Assembly: GCF_003260205.1 (NCBI RefSeq)
Contig: NZ_QERF01000004.1
Span: 62,001 to 126,000 of the forward strand
Source of the DNA: Winogradskyella tangerina
Lineage (GTDB): Bacteria; Bacteroidota; Bacteroidia; Flavobacteriales; Flavobacteriaceae
Direction of reading: 5' to 3'
Length of the DNA: 64,000 nucleotides
The notes under the pieces were generated by a model, which ran no database searches, was not told the DNA's origin, and was given only the letters and a program-made list of their open reading frames with translations. Below, piece by piece: positions 52,326 through 60,153 of this stretch (position 1 is the first letter of the stretch; the number at the start of each line of letters is the position of its first letter). The position numbers were made by a program, and so were the translations under genes.

Positions 52326-52988
52326 ATGAAAACTATTGCATCTTGTGTGGAAGCTATTGTTCTGGAGCAACCCTTTTTGGAAGAGGCCTTGTCAAAGGAA
52401 ATTATAAACTATTCGGCATTGGCAGATGTTTTGAGGGACGAGGTGTCTTTAGCCTTGGGGAAACCTGTTAAATCTGGTGCTATAATGATGGCCTTAAGAC
52501 GTTATAAGGATAGACTTTCTATAAGCAAACCTTACTATGGAATAAGCACTTTACTCGAGCAACTAGGAGATATTACCCTGCGCTCAAATCTTAGTGATTT
52601 TACATTCAGAAATTCAAACACCTTAATTAACAGTCAGGCTGACATACTCAATAAGATCAAAGATAAAAGTCACATCTTCTACACATTCACCAGAGGAATT
52701 TTAGAGAGTAATATTATTATTTCAAGTTCAGAAAATGCTGCGATTAATGAAAGTTTTAAGAATGAAGAGCGCATTGCGCTTAAGGAAAATTTGTCGGCTA
52801 TTAGTTTAATTCTACCTAAAAATAACACTAAGGTTGCTGGATTATACTATCAGATATTAAAGCGATTGGCGTGGCAGAATGTATCGCTTTATGAGGTGAT
52901 CTCAACTACAAATGAATTTACCATAGTTGTGGAAGACGAGTTTGTAGATAGTGCATTTTCCATTATTAAAAATCTCAACAAAAATTAA
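52326..52988 (+). CDS. ACT-domain protein divergent from lysA
   Basis: A 220-residue protein. The C-terminal 75 residues form an aspartokinase-type ACT domain (AISLILPKNNTKVAGLYYQI, then RLAWQNVSLYEVISTTNEFT), which typically binds lysine or threonine. The N-terminal part is helical and basic (YSALADVLRDEVSLALGKPV, then MMALRRYKDRL) and might be a winged-helix DNA-binding unit, though the match is weak. There is no kinase domain. Its place opposite lysA suggests it senses an amino acid and affects lysine synthesis. This is inference only. Confidence 0.72.
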   Translation: MKTIASCVEAIVLEQPFLEEALSKEIINYSALADVLRDEVSLALGKPVKSGAIMMALRRYKDRLSISKPYYGISTLLEQLGDITLRSNLSDFTFRNSNTLINSQADILNKIKDKSHIFYTFTRGILESNIIISSSENAAINESFKNEERIALKENLSAISLILPKNNTKVAGLYYQILKRLAWQNVSLYEVISTTNEFTIVVEDEFVDSAFSIIKNLNKN

Positions 52989-53032
52989 TTGGCATTATAA
53001 GTTTGGCTCCGAAAAATCAGCTTAAAAAAATA

Positions 53033-53063
53033 TTGGTTTAAACTTTGGGTATATGTATTTTTG
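53033..53063 (+). promoter_or_regulatory. Promoter of sucC (-33 and -7)
   Basis: TTG at 53033-53035 and TATTTTTG at 53056-53063 with a 20-base spacer, close to the Bacteroidota consensus. The sucC ATG follows 27 bases later. Confidence 0.55.
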
Positions 53064-53090
53064 CACAACGAAATAAATTTCTGATCATAA

Positions 53091-54281
53091 ATGAATTTAC
53101 ACGAATATCAAGGAAAAGAATTATTAAGCAGTTTTGGAGTACGCATTCAACGAGGAATTGTGGCTCAAAGTGCTGATGAGGCTGTTGAAGCAGCTAAGAA
53201 ATTAACTGAAGAAACAGGCACAGGTTGGCATGTTATTAAAGCTCAGGTTCATGCTGGTGGACGTGGTAAAGGCGGCGGTGTAAAGTTAGCCAAAAACTTA
53301 GATGAGGTAAAAGAGCTTGCAGGTCAGATAATAGGAATGAACCTCATTACACCACAAACCTCTGCAGAAGGTAAGAAAGTGCATCAAGTTTTAATTGCCG
53401 AGGATGTTTATTATCCTGGCGATAACGAACCAGAAGAATACTACATGTCAGTACTTTTAAACAGAGGTACAGGTAAGAACATGATCATGTATTCTACAGA
53501 AGGTGGAATGGATATTGAGCAAGTTGCTGAAGAAACACCACATTTAATTTTTACAGAAGAAATTAATCCTGCTTTAGGTTTGTTACCATTTCAGGCACGT
53601 CGTGTAGCTTTCAATTTAGGCTTATCTGGAACAGCATTTAAAGAAATGACCAAATTCGTTTCAGCTTTATATACAGCTTATGTGAAGTCTGATGCTTCTT
53701 TATTCGAGATTAACCCAGTGTTAAAGACAAGTGATGATAAAATCATGGCTGTAGACTCTAAGGTAACCTTAGATGGTAATGCCTTATTCAGACATAAAGA
53801 TCTAGCCGAACTAAGAGATATTCGCGAAGAAAACCCAATTGAGGTTGAAGCAGGTGAATTAGGATTGAACTATGTAGATCTAGATGGTAATGTTGGATGT
53901 ATGGTGAATGGTGCCGGATTAGCAATGGCGACCATGGATCTTATTAAGCAAGCTGGTGGTGATCCTGCCAATTTCTTAGATGTTGGTGGTACAGCAGATG
54001 CTGCAAGAGTAGAAGCGGCCTTCAAAATCATCTTGAAAGATCCTAATGTAAAGGCCATCTTGATTAACATATTTGGTGGAATTGTGCGTTGTGACCGCGT
54101 AGCTCAGGGTGTTATTGATGCCTACAAAAATATCGGAAACATAAGCGTACCGATCATAGTTCGTTTACAAGGTACTAACGCTGATATTGCTAAAGAATTG
54201 ATCGATAATTCTGGCTTAGACGTTTTAAGTGCTACTGAATTCCAAGAAGCAGCTGATAAAGTACAGGAAGTACTGAGCTAG
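53091..54281 (+). CDS. sucC: Succinyl-CoA synthetase beta subunit (ADP-forming)
   Basis: A 396-residue ATP-grasp subunit that with SucD makes succinate and ATP from succinyl-CoA in the TCA cycle. The start [12 protein letters not shown], the ATP-grasp segment [16 protein letters not shown] near 43-60 and the C-terminal [18 protein letters not shown] are clear. Its partner sucD is not next door; in this window sucC stands alone with its own promoter and terminator, so the alpha subunit must lie elsewhere. Confidence 0.95.
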   Translation: MNLHEYQGKELLSSFGVRIQRGIVAQSADEAVEAAKKLTEETGTGWHVIKAQVHAGGRGKGGGVKLAKNLDEVKELAGQIIGMNLITPQTSAEGKKVHQVLIAEDVYYPGDNEPEEYYMSVLLNRGTGKNMIMYSTEGGMDIEQVAEETPHLIFTEEINPALGLLPFQARRVAFNLGLSGTAFKEMTKFVSALYTAYVKSDASLFEINPVLKTSDDKIMAVDSKVTLDGNALFRHKDLAELRDIREENPIEVEAGELGLNYVDLDGNVGCMVNGAGLAMATMDLIKQAGGDPANFLDVGGTADAARVEAAFKIILKDPNVKAILINIFGGIVRCDRVAQGVIDAYKNIGNISVPIIVRLQGTNADIAKELIDNSGLDVLSATEFQEAADKVQEVLS

Positions 54282-54301
54282 AATTAAATAAAATAATTTT
54301 A

Positions 54302-54340
54302 AAAACTCCTGTGACGACTTAGTCTTAGGAGTTTTTTTTT
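54302..54340 (+). terminator. Intrinsic terminator of sucC
   Basis: A 9-base stem (54302-54310 with 54327-54335) with a 16-base loop followed by a T run. Confidence 0.82.
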
Positions 54341-54387
54341 TGGTATAAAATTTGTTGCAATTAAAACAGAACAAAAACCATCAATTT

Positions 54388-55083
54388 ATGAAAACCTTCA
54401 AAGCACTTTTCCTAGTTTTATTTTCAATTCAATTTAGTATCGCTCAGCAAACCATAGATTCGGCCTATTTTTTTGAGAATCAAAAAAATGGAAGAGACTC
54501 TCAAAAAACGTATAAAAAACAATTAACTAAAGCCATAGAATCTTCTACTGATTTTCAATGGCAAAAGGCAACACTGGAGACCAATGGGAATCTGGAAGAT
54601 GTAACGGCGCGTTATAATCCATTTATTGATGAGATTGAGATTAAAAGTGACCAAGAGTATTATCAATTAGCAAAGACGAAAGGTGTTAAGGTTTTGTTTA
54701 TTGACACGAAATTGACTTACGTTGTAAAATCATTTTCTAATCTTGATGACGAAGATGAATTAAGCTACTTTATTGCAGATTCTAAATTAGAAAACGAAAA
54801 TATCTTTATAAAGCGGTCTTATGAATTAGGTTATGGTAGAAATAACGGAAGTTATAAGGATACAAAAAATAAGAAATTAATCGTAACGGATCATTTTATT
54901 TTGTTAGACGCTAATGAAAAATTAAACTTCCTAACAACAAATAAATCTCTTATACGTAAGAACTATCCCAACCATAAAAAGGCCATAATCAAATACATAA
55001 AACAGAACAAATTAAAAACAAAGAATAAGGCCGACCTTGTGCAGTTGGCAACTTACATTAAAAGTTTAAAGGTCAATTCCTAA
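54388..55083 (+). CDS. Secreted hypothetical protein
   Basis: A 231-residue protein starting at the ATG at 54388 (MKTFKALFLVLFSI), with a signal peptide ending near SIAQ (about 20). Without the change of start the signal would begin after a polar tail. The mature part is soluble, lysine-rich and of mixed structure, with no domain that I recognise and no cysteines. It ends near KTKNKADLVQLATYIKSL. It follows the sucC terminator and is followed by its own, so it is a single-gene unit. Confidence 0.68.
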   Translation: MKTFKALFLVLFSIQFSIAQQTIDSAYFFENQKNGRDSQKTYKKQLTKAIESSTDFQWQKATLETNGNLEDVTARYNPFIDEIEIKSDQEYYQLAKTKGVKVLFIDTKLTYVVKSFSNLDDEDELSYFIADSKLENENIFIKRSYELGYGRNNGSYKDTKNKKLIVTDHFILLDANEKLNFLTTNKSLIRKNYPNHKKAIIKYIKQNKLKTKNKADLVQLATYIKSLKVNS

Positions 55084-55101
55084 AGTCAAAAATTCATATT
55101 T

Positions 55102-55129
55102 AAAAGCATCGCTAATGGGGATGCTTTTT
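55102..55129 (+). terminator. Intrinsic terminator of the secreted hypothetical gene
   Basis: A 9-base stem (55102-55110 with 55120-55128), a 9-base loop and trailing T bases. Confidence 0.78.
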
Positions 55130-55140
55130 CATTTTACTTA

Positions 55141-55189
55141 AACGTTAATGATCTATTAATCAGTGTTAAGGAGTGTTAATAAGTGTAAC
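55141..55189 (+). repeat. Phased TTAA/AGTGTTAA iterons before the small secreted gene
   Basis: AGTGTTAA occurs at 55162 and 55172 and AGTGTAAC at 55182, exactly 10 bases apart. TTAA steps recur at 55145, 55156, 55166 and 55176. One turn of the helix per unit suggests a regulator binding to one face of DNA, or a bend. The gene start is 54 bases downstream of the last unit. Confidence 0.45.
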
Positions 55190-55242
55190 ATGTTTTTGTA
55201 ACGGTCGTCTATAAGGTATCAATCTTATAAAAACGAATAATT

Positions 55243-55584
55243 ATGAAAGCACTAAAAATGTTAGTACTAATCGTAGCAATTACGTTTAGTAGTGCCGTGT
55301 CAGCGAACACAGAGCCAATCGAAGAGACCAAGCCAAACACAGTAAGTAAATCTGTGGGAGAATTATTGAAAAATCCAGAATTTCAATTGAATGAAGACGT
55401 TAATGCCATCGTTAGTATTTTTATTAACGAGGAAGACGAAATCGTTGTTTTATCAGTAGATACAGATAATGAGGTCGTAGAAAAGTACATTAAGAATCGT
55501 CTTAATTACCAAAAATTATCAAAAGAAGTAATTGGATACAGTAAGTCTTACAAGGTACCAGTTAAAATGGTGAAATCAAGTTAA
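55243..55584 (+). CDS. Small secreted protein, TonB-C-like strand pattern
   Basis: A 113-residue protein with a signal peptide (residues 1-21, cleavage near VSAN). The remaining 90 residues contain AIVSIFINEEDEIVVLSVDT and later YKVPVKMV, a beta-alpha-beta pattern a little like the TonB C-terminal domain but with no clear family. It has its own phased repeats upstream and a terminator after. Short secreted proteins of this type are frequent in Flavobacteriaceae. The function is unknown. Confidence 0.7.
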   Translation: MKALKMLVLIVAITFSSAVSANTEPIEETKPNTVSKSVGELLKNPEFQLNEDVNAIVSIFINEEDEIVVLSVDTDNEVVEKYIKNRLNYQKLSKEVIGYSKSYKVPVKMVKSS

Positions 55585-55605
55585 TGATTTAAGTGTAATG
55601 ATTAT

Positions 55606-55635
55606 AGAGCGACATTAATTGTCGCTCTTTTTTTT
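55606..55635 (+). terminator. Terminator of the small secreted gene
   Basis: An 8-base stem (55606-55613 with 55621-55628), a 7-base loop and a T run that reaches the edge of the converging cysH stop. Confidence 0.85.
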
Positions 55636-56335
55636 ATAGATGCAGCCCACATTCAGTCTTTGGATTGTTATTCCATCGGCCGCTGCGATCTTCTCCTGGT
55701 AAGGTACAATGCTTACAGCCTATAGAATGATACCCTTTTGCGACCATTGGATGAAAAGGCAATTGATGCTTTTCTATATACGCATCTCTATCTGCCTTGT
55801 TAATGTCTAATAATGGATAGAACTTAAGAATGTTTCCACGCAGCTCAAAAATATCTAAGGTAGCTCGGTGGTCACTTTGCCATTCCATGAGTCCAGACAT
55901 CCAGATCTTATAATTCTGCTTGATTATATCTAAGGGCTTCACCTTATTAATGCTACAACAGAAATCAGGATTTTTTGTCCAAGTTTCATCCTTTGTTGTA
56001 AACTCATGCTCTTCTTTAATAGCCGAAACGGAAGTAACATTTAGATGATACTTTTCTTCAAGTAAGGCTTTATATTTCAGGGTGTCTTCAAAATGATAGC
56101 CGGTGTCAATAAAAAACACTTCTTGCTTTGTATTGGCATCCGAGACTAATTTCAATAAAAATGCCGAGGTGGCTGCAAAAGAGCTTGTGAGCATAATATC
56201 AGCGATGTCAAAATCAATATATAATTGTTTAATGCGCTCTTCGGCAGTTAAAGGCTTATACCTTTGATTCAGTGCCTTAATTTCTTCAGTGGTAAAGTCG
56301 TTAAGCAGTTTAACCTGATGGGTCGTCTCGAACAT
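55634..56335 (-). CDS. cysH: Phosphoadenylyl- or adenylyl-sulfate reductase
   Basis: A 233-residue reductase that turns activated sulfate into sulfite. The four iron-sulfur cysteines are CC at 126-127 and CKHC at 207-210, so it is the [4Fe-4S] form that can use APS. The redox cysteine is Cys229 in the C-terminal ECGLHL. The PP-loop region SSFAATSAF and the EVFFIDTGYHF segment are also typical. No other sulfate-assimilation genes are in the window. It converges with the small secreted gene at the shared terminator. Confidence 0.94.
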   Translation of the reverse strand: MFETTHQVKLLNDFTTEEIKALNQRYKPLTAEERIKQLYIDFDIADIMLTSSFAATSAFLLKLVSDANTKQEVFFIDTGYHFEDTLKYKALLEEKYHLNVTSVSAIKEEHEFTTKDETWTKNPDFCCSINKVKPLDIIKQNYKIWMSGLMEWQSDHRATLDIFELRGNILKFYPLLDINKADRDAYIEKHQLPFHPMVAKGYHSIGCKHCTLPGEDRSGRWNNNPKTECGLHL

Positions 56336-56417
56336 GATTTAGTCTTTAAGCAATGGCAAGTTAGTCGCTTATCGATAAATGAGGAAATAAGTGCATCATT
56401 TTTGCGAAGTTGATATT

Positions 56418-56660
56418 TTAAGAGGTCTTTTTTTGCTTTTTTGGCATCGGACCCCTTAAATGAATGATTAATCCATTAAGGAAATTCCTTAGAATTTGAT
56501 CACCACATTCTTTGTACTTTGGATGGTCTTCACGTCTGAAGAATGCGTTAAGCTCGCTTTTTGAAATTCTGAAGTCAACTAAGGCCAAAATATTAACGAT
56601 GTCTTCGTCTCTTAATTTATGAGCAACTCTTAGCTTTTTGAATATGTCGTTATTTGTCAT
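56418..56660 (-). CDS. Single-repeat DUF1456 protein
   Basis: An 80-residue soluble protein with the DUF1456 (YehS) pattern: NDIFKKLRVAHKLRDEDIVN and ILRNFLNGLIIHLRG. The E. coli YehS protein has about 156 residues with two such repeats in tandem; this one has only one, so it may act as a dimer. The basic tail (PMPKKQKKTS) is extra. No function is known. It lies 8 bases after the end of the esterase gene on the same strand, so the two may form an operon. Confidence 0.78.
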   Translation of the reverse strand: MTNNDIFKKLRVAHKLRDEDIVNILALVDFRISKSELNAFFRREDHPKYKECGDQILRNFLNGLIIHLRGPMPKKQKKTS

Positions 56661-56668
56661 GCGTTTCT

Positions 56669-57475
56669 TTAATCATTATACAGCCATAGATAGGCTTGCC
56701 CAAAATAGGTAGACCATAGGGCTTCATTGTGTTCACCGTCTTTAATAATATGACTTTCTATTTGTTCATCTTTGACCCCTTTTGATTTTAAAAGTGAAAC
56801 CATACGCTCCTGATCAGGAACCATAGAATCACCTTCTTTTTCTCCGATCAAAAAATAGAATTTGGAAGTGTCAGGAATATCAGTTGATTTGGCAAGGTCG
56901 TAGATCATCTCACTAAACCAGAAGGACGCAGAAAAAACACCTGCTTTACCAAAAACATCGGGATATTTTACAGTCGCATAGAACGAAATTAATCCGCCAA
57001 GTGATGCACCAAAAATAGTAGTATTTTCAGCCTCTGGTTTTGTACGATATACAATATCAATGTGAGGTTTCAGCGTATTCTTTATAAACGTAACGTAAGC
57101 ATTACCATTACCACCACCATATGTCTCATGTTCATAAGGCGTCAATTCATCCTTTCGTTTTTCATTACCGTGCTCAATACCTATGACAATACTTTGTTGG
57201 TCGCTCAAATTGTCCAAATATTCATCTACTTTCCATTCACCAACATAGGACGTGGCTCTATCAAATAGATTCTGTGCATCATGCATGTAGACTACAGGAT
57301 AGCGTTTTTCAGAATTTTCATAATTTTTTGGTAGATATACCCAAATCTGTTTCGTTGTATCTAGTTGCGGTGCTTCAATTGTAAATTTTGTAACCTGTTC
57401 AGAAGCAGTGCTTTGTGCGTAATTTAAATTGAAACAAAGTATGAAAAAAAGTGTGTAAAAATGGCCAAATCTCAT
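56669..57475 (-). CDS. Secreted alpha/beta-hydrolase esterase
   Basis: A 268-residue protein with a signal peptide (cleavage near NYAQ, 21) and an esterase-D/ferric-enterobactin-esterase-type hydrolase domain. The nucleophile elbow is GASLGG with its serine at about 155. VVYMHDAQNLFDRA opens the domain and the catalytic histidine is probably in GEHNEALW. Such enzymes often cut siderophore esters or feruloyl or acetyl esters. The substrate is not evident. The DUF1456 gene follows on the same strand. Confidence 0.86.
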   Translation of the reverse strand: MRFGHFYTLFFILCFNLNYAQSTASEQVTKFTIEAPQLDTTKQIWVYLPKNYENSEKRYPVVYMHDAQNLFDRATSYVGEWKVDEYLDNLSDQQSIVIGIEHGNEKRKDELTPYEHETYGGGNGNAYVTFIKNTLKPHIDIVYRTKPEAENTTIFGASLGGLISFYATVKYPDVFGKAGVFSASFWFSEMIYDLAKSTDIPDTSKFYFLIGEKEGDSMVPDQERMVSLLKSKGVKDEQIESHIIKDGEHNEALWSTYFGQAYLWLYND

Positions 57476-57616
57476 GCTATTATTGGTTTCCTTGATTGAT
57501 AAACGTTTAAAAATACCGACTAAATACCCTTAATTTTTCGACAAGATACATTATATCAACGACAATAAAATAATGTACCTATTTAACTTTACCATGTTAA
57601 TTAATTCCCCCTCTAT

Positions 57617-58018
57617 ATGATCAACCGTGCTGAAAAATTGAGTTTGCTTTCTGAAATGATCGCTTTTGCTCAGACAGATGAAAACATAAAATCCATTGAA
57701 TACAATTTCCTTTTTAGTATCGCTAAACAGCTCGATATTTCTAAGGAAGATTTCGAGTATCTCTTTGAGCATCCTGTGACTTATGTGCATTTAAAGTCGC
57801 ACAGTGAACGAATTGTACAATTCCATAGGTTAGTTCTTCTTATGAACTTAGACCATAAAGTTTCTCCTAAGCAGTTAGTGAAAATTCACAATTTTGGATT
57901 GCGTATGGGACTGAGTCACGAATCTATTAATCGGGTCTTAGATCTTATGGATAGTTTCCCAGATAAGATCGTTCCACCAGATTTCTTAATAGATATATTC
58001 AAGGTACAATATAACTAG
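57617..58018 (+). CDS. TerB-like small helical protein
   Basis: A 133-residue all-helical soluble protein. The start RAEKLSLLSEMIAFAQTDEN and the later LLMNLDHKVSPKQLVKIHNF form the two-part alpha repeat of TerB-like proteins, with acidic residues where TerB binds metal. Similar short genes next to uvrB have been labelled excinuclease subunit in databases, without support from sequence. It converges with uvrB, 93 bases away. The function is unknown. Confidence 0.65.
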   Translation: MINRAEKLSLLSEMIAFAQTDENIKSIEYNFLFSIAKQLDISKEDFEYLFEHPVTYVHLKSHSERIVQFHRLVLLMNLDHKVSPKQLVKIHNFGLRMGLSHESINRVLDLMDSFPDKIVPPDFLIDIFKVQYN

Positions 58019-58111
58019 GAAGTTTTTTCGATTAGCTAATTAAGTAGTCGGGCGCTTTGGGAAACTAAAGCCACTAATTACTTTGCACTTCATACTTATT
58101 ACTAAAAGTGT

Positions 58112-60118
58112 CTACTTAACTTTTAGTTTTTCTAATTTTTCCTGATAAGCAGTGATCTCGTCTCTAAATCTGGCGGCTTCCATAAAATCGAGTGCTTTAG
58201 CAGCTTGCTCCATTTGCTTGCGTTTTTCACGGATCTTTTTCTCCAATTGACTTTTGGTAAGATATTCGCTTTCAGGTTCAGCAGCGAGTTTGGCTTCTAA
58301 CTCAGTTTTATAAGTGCTCACTGAATTTTTTGCCAATGCACTATCGAGACTCTTATTTAATGCCTTTGGAACAATATTATTTTTAGTGTTGTATGCCATT
58401 TGTTTTTCACGACGATAATTGGTTTCATCGATGGTTTTCTGCATACTTTGGGTGATGGTATCCGCATACATTATAGCTTTACCATTCAGGTTTCGAGCGG
58501 CTCTACCTACTGTTTGAGTTAAGGACCTATTCGAACGTAAAAACCCTTCTTTATCGGCATCTAAGATCGCAACAAGTGACACTTCCGGAAGGTCCAACCC
58601 TTCACGAAGCAGGTTAACGCCAACAAGAACATCAAAAATTCCTTTTCGCAGGTCTTGCATAATTTCTACCCGTTCTAGCGTATCCACATCACTGTGAATG
58701 TAACGGCATCGGATTGAAATTCGAGTGAGGTATTTTACCAATTCTTCAGCCATTCGTTTGGTAAGTGTGGTGACTAAAGTCCGTTCGTCTTTTTCAACGC
58801 GCTCTTGTATTTCTTCGATGAGATCATCAATCTGATTCAAACTAGGTTTAACCTCTATGATCGGATCTAATAATCCCGTTGGGCGGATCACTTGTTCTAC
58901 ATAAACGCCACCAGTTTTTTGCATTTCATAATCAGCAGGAGTCGCAGACACATAGATCACCTGATTCTGAAGTGCTTCAAACTCTTCAAATTTCAATGGT
59001 CTGTTGTCCATTGCAGCTGGTAATCTGAAACCGTATTCCACCAGATTTTCCTTCCGGCTTCGGTCGCCGCCATACATGGCATGTACTTGCGAAATTGTCA
59101 CATGGCTCTCATCAACAACCATCAAATAATCCTCGGGGAAGTAGTCAAGTAGGCAGAAAGGTCTCGTACCTGGAGCCCTTCCATCTAAATATCTCGAGTA
59201 ATTTTCAATACCTGAGCAATACCCCAATTCTCGGATCATTTCCAGATCAAATTCGGTTCTTTCCTTTAGGCGCTTGGCTTCCAGATGCTTACCAATATCT
59301 TTGAAATAATCGTGCTGAACCACCAAATCATCTTGTATGTCTTTAATAGCATTTTGAAGTACATCTGGCGATGTTACAAACATATTTGCTGGGTATATAT
59401 TCAAACGATCATAGCGTTCTATGATCTCATTGGTATAGGCATCGAAGGCTTCAATTTCTTCAATTTCATCACCAAAGAAGTGAATTCTAAAAGCATTATT
59501 GGCATAACCCGGAAACACATCGACGGTATCTCCTTTTATTCTGAAATTTCCATTTTTGAATTCAGCCTCAGTTCTCGAATAGAGCCCTTGAACTAACTGA
59601 TGTAATAATTTGGTGCGCGATATCACCTGATCGCGTTCAATGGTAATGACATTTTTTTGAAATTCAACCGGATTTCCAATTCCATATAAACACGAAACGG
59701 ATGCGACTACTAAAACATCGCGTCGACCAGAAAGGAGGGAAGAGGTAGTGCTTAATCGCATCTTCTCAATTTCTTCATTTATCGATAGATCCTTTTCAAT
59801 ATAAACTCCAGAAACCGGGATATAAGCTTCGGGCTGATAGTAATCATAGTAAGACACAAAATATTCAACTGCATTATTCGGAAAGAACTGCTTAAATTCA
59901 GAATATAACTGAGCGGCAAGTGTTTTGTTGTGCGCTAGAACTAAAGTGGGTCTTTGCACTTCTTGTATCACATTGGCAACAGTAAATGTTTTACCCGAAC
60001 CTGTTACACCAAGTAAGGTTTGGTAGCGTTCACCTTGTGTAATTCCTTCTGCTAATTGTTGAATGGCTTCTGGCTGATCTCCAGTAGGTTTAAATTCTGA
60101 TTCTATCTTAAATCGCAT
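58112..60118 (-). CDS. uvrB: Excinuclease ABC subunit B
   Basis: A 668-residue nucleotide-excision-repair helicase that verifies DNA damage with UvrA and recruits UvrC. Walker A GVTGSGKT is at 37-44, DESH follows within VVDESHVTISQ, and the beta-hairpin YYDYYQPEAYIP that inserts into DNA is at about 92-103. The C-terminal UVR motif (KKIREKRKQMEQAAKALDF) is complete. The start codon lies 4 bases after a perfect -7 box, so the message may be leaderless. Confidence 0.97.
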   Translation of the reverse strand: MRFKIESEFKPTGDQPEAIQQLAEGITQGERYQTLLGVTGSGKTFTVANVIQEVQRPTLVLAHNKTLAAQLYSEFKQFFPNNAVEYFVSYYDYYQPEAYIPVSGVYIEKDLSINEEIEKMRLSTTSSLLSGRRDVLVVASVSCLYGIGNPVEFQKNVITIERDQVISRTKLLHQLVQGLYSRTEAEFKNGNFRIKGDTVDVFPGYANNAFRIHFFGDEIEEIEAFDAYTNEIIERYDRLNIYPANMFVTSPDVLQNAIKDIQDDLVVQHDYFKDIGKHLEAKRLKERTEFDLEMIRELGYCSGIENYSRYLDGRAPGTRPFCLLDYFPEDYLMVVDESHVTISQVHAMYGGDRSRKENLVEYGFRLPAAMDNRPLKFEEFEALQNQVIYVSATPADYEMQKTGGVYVEQVIRPTGLLDPIIEVKPSLNQIDDLIEEIQERVEKDERTLVTTLTKRMAEELVKYLTRISIRCRYIHSDVDTLERVEIMQDLRKGIFDVLVGVNLLREGLDLPEVSLVAILDADKEGFLRSNRSLTQTVGRAARNLNGKAIMYADTITQSMQKTIDETNYRREKQMAYNTKNNIVPKALNKSLDSALAKNSVSTYKTELEAKLAAEPESEYLTKSQLEKKIREKRKQMEQAAKALDFMEAARFRDEITAYQEKLEKLKVK

Positions 60119-60122
60119 CTTA

Positions 60123-60130
60123 CAAAGTTA
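60123..60130 (-). promoter_or_regulatory. Promoter -7 box of uvrB (leaderless?)
   Basis: On the reverse strand TAACTTTG, with its G only 4 bases before the uvrB ATG. The same spacing is seen at the epimerase gene at 27181. Confidence 0.5.
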
Positions 60131-60153
60131 CGATAAAGTAGAACGTAAATCAA

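Noticed and set aside
59285..59596. A 103-codon forward frame inside uvrB
   Set aside because: It lies within the well-conserved uvrB coding region on the opposite strand and shows no family features.
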